From positions 5,270,001 to 5,334,000 of the forward strand of contig OY829383.1 of assembly GCA_963691835.1 (NCBI GenBank): 64,000 bases of DNA, in the 5' to 3' direction. Numbering within the stretch: position 1 is the first letter of the stretch; the number at the start of each line of letters is the position of its first letter. The notes under the pieces were generated by a model. The model saw only the letters and a program-made list of their open reading frames with translations. It was not told the DNA's origin and made no database searches. This document shows positions 42,504-51,569 of the stretch, piece after piece. The position numbers were made by a program, and so were the translations under genes. The DNA comes from G963691835 sp963691835. GTDB lineage: Bacteria; Pseudomonadota; Alphaproteobacteria; Thalassobaculales; Thalassobaculaceae.

Positions 42504-43454
42504 TTAGTGAAGTTGAGGTGATTTGAGCATTTCGGAGCGGGCCACGGACCCGATTTCGATCTGAACCACCTCACCGTCCCGGCCAAGTGCCAGCGGCACA
42601 CCGACGCCCGCGTCCCCAAGAGACCAGACCTTACGGAAGAAATCGGCAAGGGTCTTCACCGGCTCTCCCGCGACTGCGAGAACGATATCACCGACCTCGA
42701 TATCCGCTTGCTCGGCCGGGCCATCGTCGCTCAACGCCGCAACGACGACCCGATCCTCAACCTCGGTGCCGAACAGGCCGAGCCAAGGCCGCTCGGGACG
42801 ATCCGCGCGTCCCATGGTCAGCATGTCATCGAGAATCGGTCGCAGGATATCGATCGGAACGATCATGTTGCCGTCAACCGGATCGCCGGACCCGCCACCC
42901 TGCTGAATGAACAGCGAGCCGATCCCCAGAAGCTCCCCTTCCCGACCGAAGAGACCAGTACCGCCCCAATTGGGATGTGCGGGTGCGGTAAAGATCGCAT
43001 CGTCCAGAAGATACTCCCAGTAGCCCGCGAACTCTCGTACCGCGATCACCTGTGCGGAAACAGACGCGTTGCGGCCGCCGGATCCCGCGACGACCACCGG
43101 ATCCCCCTCCCGCACGGAAGCGGACCGGCCGATCCGAGCAACCGGAACCTCCATCCGTCCAAGGGCTTGCACAAGGCCGAAGCCTGTCTGTTGGTCGTAG
43201 CCGATCAGATGGCCCTGAAGGACACGCCCGCGATGATCGGTGATCCAAATCGTCTCCGCCTCGGTCACGAGGTAACCGATCGTGAGGATCAACCCGTTCT
43301 CGCCAATGACCACCCCATTGCCGGCTCGCTCCGTCCCCAGGACCGAGGCGGTGAAAGCATCTTCCGGGATGTGACATTTTACGGACACGACAGTATTGAG
43401 AACCTCCTGCAGGTCGAAGGCGAAGTCCTCTGGCCGTGGCGCATCATCCGACAT
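42504..43454 (-). CDS. HtrA-like PDZ protein with no catalytic triad (pseudoprotease)
   Basis: 316 residues. Residues about 15-200 align with the trypsin-like fold of DegP/HtrA (NGVVIGENGLILT, DPVVVAGSGG, GELLGIGSL), and a C-terminal PDZ domain occupies about 222-300 (PWLGLFG, GDIVLAVAGEPVKTLADF). At each catalytic position the usual residue is absent: the NNHVV His is Tyr61 (LTIGYLV), the TDLAV Asp is Gly91 (QTGFGLV) and the GNSGGPL Ser is Trp163 (NWGGTGLF). It should therefore bind rather than cut. There is no signal peptide, so it is likely cytoplasmic. ATG at 43452-43454 with AGGAAAG. An open reading frame continues upstream but is only the shadow of the next gene. Confidence 0.75.
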   Translation of the reverse strand: MSDDAPRPEDFAFDLQEVLNTVVSVKCHIPEDAFTASVLGTERAGNGVVIGENGLILTIGYLVTEAETIWITDHRGRVLQGHLIGYDQQTGFGLVQALGRMEVPVARIGRSASVREGDPVVVAGSGGRNASVSAQVIAVREFAGYWEYLLDDAIFTAPAHPNWGGTGLFGREGELLGIGSLFIQQGGGSGDPVDGNMIVPIDILRPILDDMLTMGRADRPERPWLGLFGTEVEDRVVVAALSDDGPAEQADIEVGDIVLAVAGEPVKTLADFFRKVWSLGDAGVGVPLALGRDGEVVQIEIGSVARSEMLKSPQLH

Positions 43455-43557
43455 GAATACCGACTTTCCTGGTCTTTCGTTTGACAGCTTGATCATAGTG
43501 GATGCGGAAGCGCGCTTGAACCCACGCAGCACGTCCGTTTCCGCATTGCGGCGGGTT

Positions 43558-44796
43558 TTACTTGACCGTGTAGACCCGCCCAGGCAGCGGCATCGGCTGA
43601 AGAACGCCCGTCCCGTCGACATAATCGAACTCCGCCCGGCGGGCGGCGATCGCAGCCTCCACAGACTGGGCGCCGATGAAGAAGGTTCGGATGCTCCGGC
43701 CATGCGCAAGGTCAGCGAACCGCTTGTAGACCTTGAATTGCGCCTTTCGGGGCCGGTTCTTCCCAAGCAATGATCCGTCGGTGGAAATGCCCAGCAGTTT
43801 GATCCCCTCAAAGCGGCCGATGTCGCTGAAGCTCGTTGGCAACCGGCACACGAAGCCTCGGAAGAAAGGCGACATCTCTGTGAAGATCTGGTTGAGACGG
43901 GCCTGACTGACTTCCACCGGCATTCCGATGATCTCCAAGGCGATGCGTTTTCGAACATCCGGTGGAATGAGATCTGCGGAATCGAGAAAGTCCGTTCGCG
44001 CGGCACGTTCGGCCAGGGTCTCATAATGACAGCTCAGAAGCGCGAGCGCCTTGGTCCGGAGCCCTTTCCGTTTCCCGAGATCCTCACCAAGCTGCATCAG
44101 CCCGAATTTGTCCATCTCGGCGGTGACCGCTGATGAACTGCCGACCGGTGCCTTCCCCTCCTGCACGATCTCACCTCTGTAGAACGAGATCAGGCCCTTT
44201 GGGATGTTCGTCGCCGGCCAGTAAAGAGGTTTCAGAGAAGACTTTGTCTCCTCGAACTGGTCGAGCACCTTCTCTTCCGACGACTCGATTTCTTTACCGA
44301 CCGTCTCAACGACCGACCCCTGCGCCGCATCGATCAGGCTGTCGCTGGTCTCGACCGGCACAACCCGGACACGGGTGGTGAGGACCGTCCCCGGTGGCGC
44401 CTGAACCTTTGCAAGTGCCGCCAGAACGGTCTCCGCGATCTTCCGGGCCTTCTTTTCCGACTGCTCAGCATTCAACTGGGCGAAAACCAGCATGTAGCGC
44501 TCGTCATCGGCGAGGAAGTAGACGTCCCCGTCCTCAAGCTCGGGTTCGATCGCCTCCTCAACCAGTTTATGGATCGAACGTTTGACGCTGTTCCAACCGT
44601 CCCCAACCCAGTCACGAATCTCCGAGAGGCCGATGAGCTGAACGTCGCCAGCCATCAGGCTCTCCTTCCGTGCCTGATTGGCGCGGATCAGCTTCCCGAT
44701 ACGGTCTCTCAGTTCCTCCGGCCGCTCGATATCAAGCTTGTCGCCGGTGGTGTAGTCGATGACAGCGACCCGTTTACCAAGCATCGCGCATCCCAT
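43558..44796 (-). CDS. Degenerate GGDEF/EAL-like protein
   Basis: About 412 residues. The N-terminal third has a cyclase-like pattern VYFLADDERYMLVF in which the GGDEF loop is reduced to ADDERY, followed by the usual KKARKIAETVLAAL helix. The C-terminal third has an EAL-domain-like end: FIGAQSVEAAIAARR, FDYVDGTGVLQPMP (compare the DYVQGYLFGRP of EAL enzymes). The catalytic EAL and metal residues are not present. I infer a c-di-GMP-type protein that has lost both activities and is perhaps a nucleotide-binding adaptor. It lies between the pseudoprotease and the WD40-GTPase-cyclase gene, all on the minus strand. ATGs at 44796 and 44784 are possible starts. Confidence 0.5.
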   Translation of the reverse strand: MGCAMLGKRVAVIDYTTGDKLDIERPEELRDRIGKLIRANQARKESLMAGDVQLIGLSEIRDWVGDGWNSVKRSIHKLVEEAIEPELEDGDVYFLADDERYMLVFAQLNAEQSEKKARKIAETVLAALAKVQAPPGTVLTTRVRVVPVETSDSLIDAAQGSVVETVGKEIESSEEKVLDQFEETKSSLKPLYWPATNIPKGLISFYRGEIVQEGKAPVGSSSAVTAEMDKFGLMQLGEDLGKRKGLRTKALALLSCHYETLAERAARTDFLDSADLIPPDVRKRIALEIIGMPVEVSQARLNQIFTEMSPFFRGFVCRLPTSFSDIGRFEGIKLLGISTDGSLLGKNRPRKAQFKVYKRFADLAHGRSIRTFFIGAQSVEAAIAARRAEFDYVDGTGVLQPMPLPGRVYTVK

Positions 44797-44850
44797 CCGG
44801 ACCACGATCGCTCAACCGGACGGGAGCGGGCCGGGTTACGGCCGCGAACG

Positions 44851-47800
44851 TCATCCGTCCGGAAGATCGACTTGCCAAAGCTCGTGCTCTCCCTTGAACC
44901 CCTTCAGGACGGTATCACCCGCCGTCACCTTATGCTGCTTCCAGCCGAGCGTCGCATGCCGGCTCGACTTCTCATAGTCGACATCCTGCTTCAACCGGTT
45001 GCTGACCCAGATCTCCGCGCCCTTCGCAAGACCTTGCAAACGCGCGGCATAGTTCACAATACCGCCGAACGCGTCGTCGTCCCGGATGCGAACCGACCCC
45101 ACATCCGCGGCGGCTCGCACCTGGATCAGCTCATGACCAGTCTCATTGTGAATATCCATCATGAAGTCGAAGGCGGGCACAGCGGTCTTGAAGGCGACCA
45201 TGAAGGCGTCGCCCATGGTCTTGATCTCATAGCCATTGTGCTTTGCGAGATGGGATCGTCCAGTGTCGAAATGCTGCTGCCGAACTTCGTCCATCTTTTC
45301 GTCGCCGAGGTCCTCATAGAGCTTGGTGGAGCCCACGACATCCGTGAACACAATGGCAAGCGTGGCCCGATCGCCGCCGGCCCAATCAGTAAATCGCCCG
45401 GTATTCAGCTCCGCCACTGCAGCGGTTAGGCCGGCTTCCCGTTCCCGCGCTTTGTCGGCGCGACGTTCGATCGCGGCGACATCGCGCTCGCTCACGGTCT
45501 CGCCCTGATCCGCACCTTCCACAGTCAAGGGGACACGGGCATCGCAAACACCACACGTGATGAAGTCGCGGCCAAGTTCTCTCCGCTTCGCGACCAGTTC
45601 TTCGGGCTGGGTGGTTCCACATTCCTGACACGCGATGGTCTCTCGGCGCCGGACATTATCGGCCGACACCCATCGGCTCAGATGTTTCTCAACGACCTTC
45701 TCAAGTTTCGCGGCGAGACCCGCATCGAAGCCGGTATCTTGGATCAGCGCGAACTCGCCCCGGCCTTCTTCCGGCTCTGACACAACAACACCGGCGATGT
45801 GTCCGTCGCTGTCATAGAAGTGCGCCCCGTTCCGCCACATCTCGTAGCCATCGAACAACTCGCTTTGCGACAGACGAACCACCAACGTCGCGTAAACGCT
45901 CATGACCGGTCCGTCGAACTCATAGATGCAGAAGCGCCGCCGATTCTCCTCGATCTCCCGAAACTCGCGGGTGATCTGGGAGGGAAGGATGAGGTGGTAA
46001 CGGTTGTCGACAAACTCCCGGAGTGCGATTTCCCGGCGCAGCAGGTCCTCAATCGTCGCCATAATCAGCAGGCGTTCCTGACCCGTATCCTCAATACGTT
46101 CGGACTTGGACATCCGGAAGTCCACGGCGAGTACGCTGTCCTGAGCGATGCGGCCGAGCCCTTCATCCGACGCAGTCGCCGCCTCGACAATCGCGGACGC
46201 ATAGGCATCCAGGTATTCCGGCTTCAACAGAACCAGATCGCCGAAGCTGAGGCGCCGCACGACGTCACGGGACTCAAGGAGCCGGACGCAGGCTTGAAAC
46301 TCCTGCCGGAGTTCGTTCCCGCCCTTTCCTTTCCGCACCGCGGTTACGAAGCCTTGGTAGAGATCATCCACCGAGGCGAGCAGCATCTTCTTTTTGCCCT
46401 GGGCGACCAGGTAAGCCTTGATCGACTGGAAGGTCCTTGTCGACGCAACCCGGGGCAAGGACTCCCATGGGATCGCGTCCAGAACCGCCTTCCGCAGCTC
46501 ATCGATCCCCCATCCTTCACGGGCAGAGGTCTCGAAATACTGCATGAAACCGTGGCGCTCGCGTTTCTCCTGGATGGCCGAGGGACTCGCCGCGATGGAG
46601 CCACGGTCGACGCGGCCCGCCACAAGGAACTTGGTCAACGGGATCTCACCGCCCTGCCCCTGTCGCGCTGTCTCGAGCGCCCGATCCCAGTGGCTGACGC
46701 CGGCAAAGGGGTCGACCGGGTTCTTACAGTCGAAAACCACCATCGCGACCGCCACCTCATCAAGGTGCAATTGGTGGATCAGTCTGTACCCAGGCTGCCC
46801 CGCAAGATCCCACAGAAGGCTCTCCCGAAGCTCCTTGCCCCCGCCCCCCGGCGGATCGATGGTGTCCTGGCGGAAGCTGTAGACGTAGCGGCCGTGGGTC
46901 GACTCAGTCGCGCTGAAATCCTTGTTCAAGAGGCGGAGACCCAAACCGGATTTCCCGACACCGCTATCGCCGACCAGTACGACCTTAGCGTTCCGGTAGG
47001 TCGTGATCCCCTCTTCGCGCTCCTCCACCAGGAGCTTTGCAAGATCGAGCTGCCATATCTTGACCCGGGAGCTGGTCTTGCCGGTTGTTGCCAGGATCGG
47101 TGCCTTGGGGTGGAACGAGAGGCACTCGGATCCTCCGGGCTCGCACTTGTCGATGCGGGCTACCATCCGCCACGAATCCGTCCGCCACAACCGGACCACG
47201 CCGTCGATGCCTTGTGTCGCCAGCATCCTCATATCGGCGGAGAAAGCGGTAGCGACGACAGGTTTCAGATGACCTTCCAGCACCGTTTCCTGGCGCCGGC
47301 GCCGAACATTCCAGACACGGACCGTGGTGTCGTCCATCGCGGCGACCAGACGGAGGTCCCTGGGCGACCACGTTACCGACAGAACCTTGCCCCGTCCCGG
47401 CAGGCGTCCCAACTCGGTGCGCCGTTCCATATCGTAGATCGCGATCTGACCGTCCGCCGTCGCCAGAGCGAGGATCTGTCCGCACGGTGAAAGCCCGCCA
47501 TGACGGATGCTCGGCAGCTTGAGCTTGAACATCTCCGTGGGACGTTTCGCGCCGAGTTTGTAGAGCGATACCGCGCCCGAGCGATCGAAGGTCAGGAAGG
47601 AGTGTCCCCCCGGCAGCCAGGAGGCTTTGGGAAAGATCTGCCCTTCGGTCTCAAGGATCATTTGTGACCGGCGGCCTTTGGGATCGATCAGATGAACTTC
47701 GCCGTCGAGCGTGGTTGCCAGAACCCGGCTGCCGTCAGCCGACCACTCGATGCTGTTGACCTCGCTGTAGTAGCTGGTGATGAGCGAATGAAACTCGGCC

Positions 47801-47982
47801 GCGGCAAGGTCCAGAAAACCGACGGTCTCATCCTCGGATCCAGTTGCAAGGGTCCGTCCGTCGGGCGACCAACGCAGCGCCCGAACCTTCATCTTATGTT
47901 GCCGGAGTTCGCCGAACGACTGAATGCCGTCGCTTTGTCCTCGCGACTTCTCCGCTTTCGCTGTCGCCGTTCGCGTCGACAT
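44851..47982 (-). CDS. WD40 - Ras-like GTPase - winged-helix - zinc ribbon - adenylyl cyclase fusion
   Basis: 1043 residues. Residues about 25-312 are a WD40 propeller (blades such as VRALRWSPDGRTLATGS and VRLWR). Residues 329-505 are a small GTPase: G1 GDSGVGKS (338-345), G3 DLAGQ (392-396), a degenerate G4 GRVD (456-459) and G5 TSA (484-486). Residues about 510-720 look like a COR-type or winged-helix linker. Cys785/788 and Cys810/813 form a zinc ribbon, then a coiled coil (about 825-860). The C-terminus (870-1040) is a class III cyclase with metal residues Asp881 (FTDVVGST) and Asp925 (KTMGDAF), adenine-selecting Lys921 and Asp970, and transition-state Asn977 and Arg981, all intact. No signal peptide or TM. 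ATG behind GGGAGT. The fusion implies GTP- and scaffold-gated cAMP production. Confidence 0.85.
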   Translation of the reverse strand: MSTRTATAKAEKSRGQSDGIQSFGELRQHKMKVRALRWSPDGRTLATGSEDETVGFLDLAAAEFHSLITSYYSEVNSIEWSADGSRVLATTLDGEVHLIDPKGRRSQMILETEGQIFPKASWLPGGHSFLTFDRSGAVSLYKLGAKRPTEMFKLKLPSIRHGGLSPCGQILALATADGQIAIYDMERRTELGRLPGRGKVLSVTWSPRDLRLVAAMDDTTVRVWNVRRRRQETVLEGHLKPVVATAFSADMRMLATQGIDGVVRLWRTDSWRMVARIDKCEPGGSECLSFHPKAPILATTGKTSSRVKIWQLDLAKLLVEEREEGITTYRNAKVVLVGDSGVGKSGLGLRLLNKDFSATESTHGRYVYSFRQDTIDPPGGGGKELRESLLWDLAGQPGYRLIHQLHLDEVAVAMVVFDCKNPVDPFAGVSHWDRALETARQGQGGEIPLTKFLVAGRVDRGSIAASPSAIQEKRERHGFMQYFETSAREGWGIDELRKAVLDAIPWESLPRVASTRTFQSIKAYLVAQGKKKMLLASVDDLYQGFVTAVRKGKGGNELRQEFQACVRLLESRDVVRRLSFGDLVLLKPEYLDAYASAIVEAATASDEGLGRIAQDSVLAVDFRMSKSERIEDTGQERLLIMATIEDLLRREIALREFVDNRYHLILPSQITREFREIEENRRRFCIYEFDGPVMSVYATLVVRLSQSELFDGYEMWRNGAHFYDSDGHIAGVVVSEPEEGRGEFALIQDTGFDAGLAAKLEKVVEKHLSRWVSADNVRRRETIACQECGTTQPEELVAKRRELGRDFITCGVCDARVPLTVEGADQGETVSERDVAAIERRADKAREREAGLTAAVAELNTGRFTDWAGGDRATLAIVFTDVVGSTKLYEDLGDEKMDEVRQQHFDTGRSHLAKHNGYEIKTMGDAFMVAFKTAVPAFDFMMDIHNETGHELIQVRAAADVGSVRIRDDDAFGGIVNYAARLQGLAKGAEIWVSNRLKQDVDYEKSSRHATLGWKQHKVTAGDTVLKGFKGEHELWQVDLPDG

Positions 47983-48124
47983 TCGTTACTCCCGACTTTC
48001 GGACGCATCCGGGCGTCTACCGAACGCCGAGTATCCTCATGATCTGAGAGACCTCACCAAGTCCGACAATACTTAGAAAACATAAGATCTAGCAAGTGGT
48101 CGCCAGCAACTCACACACCCGTAC

Positions 48125-48853
48125 CTACTCATTCTGGAATACCGGTTGCCCCACACTTCCTGCCAGTCGAACAATCATCGAGCTCAGTTTTCGCCGAACC
48201 TCCTGAACGGTGACTCTCGCCATGATCGCAGCTCGGATTTTGCGAAGCTCGGGATACTCTCCCGAACTCTCGAAAGACAGCTCCCCGGCACTCAACGAAA
48301 GCTTGCCAGCGCGGAACAGAATCTGCGCCCGCTGAATGCGATTCTTCTCTTCCTCCGTCAGCCCCGCACCAGCCTGATTTGTGAACAGAACGCGTTCCAG
48401 CTGTGACTGAATGTCCGCCCAGGTCGGGATGCCATCATCGCTCCAGGGACGGAGTGGATCGACCAAGTCCCGGCCCTCGGCGGTTGCAACCCCATCATAC
48501 GCAGCCAACTGGAGGTCGAACGGCATGTCCTTGTCCAGCGCGGCTTTCAGATCCGTCGCAGCGACGATCAGGCTCGGCAGGTTGACGGCTTTGGCCTGAT
48601 CCATCAGGAGCTGCCGTTCCTCACTGGCGTCGTCAAGGAGGGAGCCAATGTCCGACAGCATCACTTCCAGCTCGGAGAACTTGTCCAAGGTTTCCCGGGC
48701 AAAGGTCGTTGCCGGATCCTCAGGCCCCCATAGCGGCCGGGTGAGAACAACCAGAAACGTCACAAAGGCGATCAGAGCCAACCGATAGCGGCGGAGCAGC
48801 GTCAGAATGGCCGCACGATCAATGCCGGGGGTGTAATCTCTCGGCGCTGGCAT
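48125..48853 (-). CDS. Membrane-anchored protein, Mic60-like C-terminal motifs (paralogue 1)
   Basis: 242 residues from the ATG at 48851-48853. One membrane helix (about 25-40, YRLALIAFVTFLVVLTRP) is followed by a predicted coiled coil (50-95). A segment shared with two other proteins of this locus comes next: NLPSLIVAATDLKAALDKD, PFDLQLAAYDG and later DDGIPTWADIQSQLERV. The same order (start helix, Pro-Phe, GxPT) is found near the C-terminus of alphaproteobacterial mitofilin/Mic60 proteins, though this one lacks the last Mic60 helix pair. Unknown function. It is probably a periplasmic-facing scaffold. It is co-transcribed with the four-helix protein upstream (25-bp gap). Confidence 0.6.
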   Translation of the reverse strand: MPAPRDYTPGIDRAAILTLLRRYRLALIAFVTFLVVLTRPLWGPEDPATTFARETLDKFSELEVMLSDIGSLLDDASEERQLLMDQAKAVNLPSLIVAATDLKAALDKDMPFDLQLAAYDGVATAEGRDLVDPLRPWSDDGIPTWADIQSQLERVLFTNQAGAGLTEEEKNRIQRAQILFRAGKLSLSAGELSFESSGEYPELRKIRAAIMARVTVQEVRRKLSSMIVRLAGSVGQPVFQNE

Positions 48854-48878
48854 CCAACCCCGCTTATCCCGCCGCCCG

Positions 48879-49502
48879 TCAGTGCGCACGGGACCTGTAG
48901 ACCTGAAGCAAGACAAGAGCGACGGCAGCCGCCCAGATGTTCAACCAGTGTACAGCATATGCCATCAAGGCGAGGACATAGAGCGAAAGGATGGTTGCCC
49001 ATGCGTTGCAGACCAACGTCGCCACGATCGCCTTGAAAGCCCTGTTGGGCTCAAACATCCGCGCCGCCGCCAGTACCGCCAGGATCAACAGGATGATTGG
49101 ACCGGCCAGATAGACGGCAAACCAAGGATGTTCCAAGTAGTTCTCCGCCCGCGCCAGGGCCGCCTCCCAACCGTAAAGCGCAGGGTCCGCCCGCAGCGTT
49201 AGGAAATCGACCCAACCGAGGGTCCAGGGCCCTGGCTCCTCCAGCACCCAAGACGGCCGAAACATCCATCCCCGGTCGCTCGCCCGGATCAAAGCAGGTG
49301 CCGCCAGGATCGCCGCTCCCACTGCCAGCCGAGTGATAAGGGGAACCGCCCGGATGTCCGCGTCAACGAGGCGCCGCCAGACCGTTGTTCCAAGGGACAC
49401 CCAGATGAAGGGCAGACCGACCAGCAATACCGTGACAAGCAGCCGGGCACCAACATTGCCAACGGTCTCGATTGCTTCTCTGAACGCTTCGGTCTCGTCC
49501 AC
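48879..49502 (-). CDS. Unknown integral membrane protein, 4-5 TM helices
   Basis: 207 residues from a GTG at 49500-49502 with CGGAG upstream. Hydrophobic stretches lie at about 20-40 (LLVTVLLVGLPFIWVSLG), 55-75, 125-145 (YLAGPIILLILAVLAAARM) and two at the C-terminus (165-200). I do not recognise a family. Its position, just before the membrane-anchored Mic60-like protein and after the long coiled-coil Mic60-like protein, suggests it is part of a membrane complex. There are no catalytic or metal motifs. Confidence 0.65.
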   Translation of the reverse strand: MDETEAFREAIETVGNVGARLLVTVLLVGLPFIWVSLGTTVWRRLVDADIRAVPLITRLAVGAAILAAPALIRASDRGWMFRPSWVLEEPGPWTLGWVDFLTLRADPALYGWEAALARAENYLEHPWFAVYLAGPIILLILAVLAAARMFEPNRAFKAIVATLVCNAWATILSLYVLALMAYAVHWLNIWAAAVALVLLQVYRSRAH

Positions 49503-49661
49503 CCGGGCTTACTCCGATTGAGGACGGAGCCGGGGGAATGGCAGCGCCGCGCCACCGAGCGAGTCCCATTTCCGCCTCTTCCCCCGGCATCGGGGCTCTA
49601 GCGGCAAAAGAGCCGTGCCGTCATTAAGTCGGCCCATGAGCGTCCTTTGGAAGAGGCGTTC

Positions 49662-51521
49662 TTACTGTGCTTCCGCCCGAAGCCGACTGCCCAGTCTCTG
49701 AGAGATGTCGGCAAGCGCTCTTTCCACATCACGACGGGCGCGCGCCTGAACAAGCCACCCGTCCAGCAATGGATCAGGAGACCGTGTGGCGAGCAATCCG
49801 ACCTCTTCGATTGCAAGGTCGAGTTGGCCAACTTCCAGGGCAGCGTCGATAGATGCAATGGTGGCGGAGAGACGGCCCGCTGGGCTCGCCACTGGGGTTG
49901 CCGTGGTGCCGACCAACGCCTCGAACCATGACGCAACGCGATCCGCCCAGCTCTCAAGCCGGGTTATCGGTCCGCTCGTCTGGGAGATCAGGAAAGCGAA
50001 GGACTGCCGGAGGTCTGCAACAGTGGGCACTCCGACTTTTGCGTGAGCATCCAGCACCTCGAATGATCCGCCCATGGACCCGCCGCCAGCCACCGAAGAC
50101 TGAAGATCGGAAAGCTCCACGGCGAACGGCGACGCAGTATCAAGCGCCGCTCTCAACCGAAGGGCCGCCAGAATGGGCAAGTTGACGTCACGGGTTACGG
50201 TCCGGGCGTCATCGACCGTCGTCTCAACCGCAGCCATACGTTTGCTGACATCCGCGAGAGTTGCCGTTGTGGCCGCCGATGTCTCGCCCGCGGCCTTCAA
50301 GGCATCGTTGGCACTTGCAAGGGCCGCATCGACGGCGGTGATCTTGTCGGCCGACGCATCAATGTCGTTGCGCGCCGACGCGACGGCATCGGTCAGGCTT
50401 GCAACATCGTTGGCAGTCGACGCGGCGGCCGCCTCGACGGCGTCCGTTCTCTCAGTCAGGGACGATGCTGCCTCATTGGCCGCCGCCAGATCGCTGGTCA
50501 ACTGCGACCGCTCGGTTTCCGCGGCGGCCATACCTGCCGTCAGCGTGTCCAGCGTTGCCGCGTTTTCCGCACCTGCAGTCTCCAACGGGGCAAGACGCCC
50601 TTCGACGGCTGTGAGCGACGAGGCCGTGGCCGCCGCCCCCGTCGTCAGCGTCTCAACCGCGCCACTGTTGGCGGCGATACTCTCCGCCTGTTGGCTTAGG
50701 GTCTGATCCAAGGCATCCAGGCGATCTTCCAAAGAGGCGACCCTGCTGGCCGCATCCGCGATATCAGACGATGCAGCCCCTGACGCATCTGACAAACCTG
50801 AAAGATCCGTGCGAAGCCGGGACAACGAGGATTCCGCGTCGGCGACCCGGCTGCCAACCTCCTCGATCCGTCGCGCGGCGTCCGCGCCCGTCACAAGATC
50901 TCGCAAAGCCGATGAGGGAATCTCTCCACCGGCGGCGATCCTTTGAGCCAGCGCTTCAAGCGTGGCGATCCGCTCATCAAGGCCGGCGTAAGTGACCTCC
51001 AACCGCTGGGGTGCTTGACCGGTCAAGCGGTCGAGCATGGCCATGTCCGCATCTGGAAAACGGTCGCCGAGAAATGCCCGCATGTCTTCCCGAAGGCTCG
51101 GTCCCGCCACAGAGACGACGGCCGCCGCCAACCCGATGACCATGAACACGAAAGCAAGGAAGACCGTCCCCCATCCACCTTTCCGCCGGACCTCGACACG
51201 CTCGACCCGGCTGGGGGCCGGCGGCGGTGCTGGAGACGGCCGGCGCGAACCACCGCCAATCGGCCCGGATGTCCGGGGCGCTTCGGTCTGACGGACCGCG
51301 GGTTTCGACGCGGCTCCCACACTCGGTGAAGGCGGCGGAGGAGAGGTGGTCTCGGCGCGGGCGGTGGGACCTTCCGTGGGCACGGAGTTAGCCGTCGCCT
51401 CTTCCGGTTTCGCAGCGGCGCCCGCATCCGCCGACCGTGCGGCCCCGCCGCTGGACGGATATCGGCTAGCCAGTTCGCTCAGTGCTTGCGGATCGACGTT
51501 CGGAAGCGGTCTCTTCGCCAT
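49662..51521 (-). CDS. Membrane-anchored coiled-coil protein, Mic60/mitofilin-like plan (paralogue 2)
   Basis: 619 residues from the ATG at 51519-51521 (GGGGGGCAGGG ribosome site). A Pro/Ala/Ser-rich cytoplasmic N-terminus (1-110) precedes one TM helix (about 115-140, VFLAFVFMVIGLAAAVVSV). A very long Ala/Ser/Thr/Asp coiled coil (about 150-465) follows, then a C-terminal domain with LPILAALRLRAALDTAS, PFAVELSDLQ and VGVPTVADLRQSFAFL. It ends in LEVGQLDLAIEEV and WLVQARARRDVERALADI, matching the last helices of bacterial Mic60. This is the best Mic60 match of the three paralogues. Alphaproteobacterial Mic60 shapes intracytoplasmic membranes and is normally linked to heme genes. It is not so linked here, so an alternative envelope role is inferred. 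Confidence 0.65.
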   Translation of the reverse strand: MAKRPLPNVDPQALSELASRYPSSGGAARSADAGAAAKPEEATANSVPTEGPTARAETTSPPPPSPSVGAASKPAVRQTEAPRTSGPIGGGSRRPSPAPPPAPSRVERVEVRRKGGWGTVFLAFVFMVIGLAAAVVSVAGPSLREDMRAFLGDRFPDADMAMLDRLTGQAPQRLEVTYAGLDERIATLEALAQRIAAGGEIPSSALRDLVTGADAARRIEEVGSRVADAESSLSRLRTDLSGLSDASGAASSDIADAASRVASLEDRLDALDQTLSQQAESIAANSGAVETLTTGAAATASSLTAVEGRLAPLETAGAENAATLDTLTAGMAAAETERSQLTSDLAAANEAASSLTERTDAVEAAAASTANDVASLTDAVASARNDIDASADKITAVDAALASANDALKAAGETSAATTATLADVSKRMAAVETTVDDARTVTRDVNLPILAALRLRAALDTASPFAVELSDLQSSVAGGGSMGGSFEVLDAHAKVGVPTVADLRQSFAFLISQTSGPITRLESWADRVASWFEALVGTTATPVASPAGRLSATIASIDAALEVGQLDLAIEEVGLLATRSPDPLLDGWLVQARARRDVERALADISQRLGSRLRAEAQ

Positions 51522-51569
51522 CGCCCTGCCCCCCGACAGACACCACACCCCGGGCCGGGGACCGTGATG

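Noticed and set aside
43455..44024. 190-codon upstream extension of the HtrA-like frame
   Set aside because: It overlaps the GGDEF/EAL-like gene in another frame and is Ser/Arg-rich nonsense; the ribosome site at 43454 marks the start.
45799..47490. 563-codon open frame opposite the WD40-GTPase-cyclase gene
   Set aside because: Pure antisense shadow of a gene with intact WD40, GTPase and cyclase motifs; no family pattern of its own.
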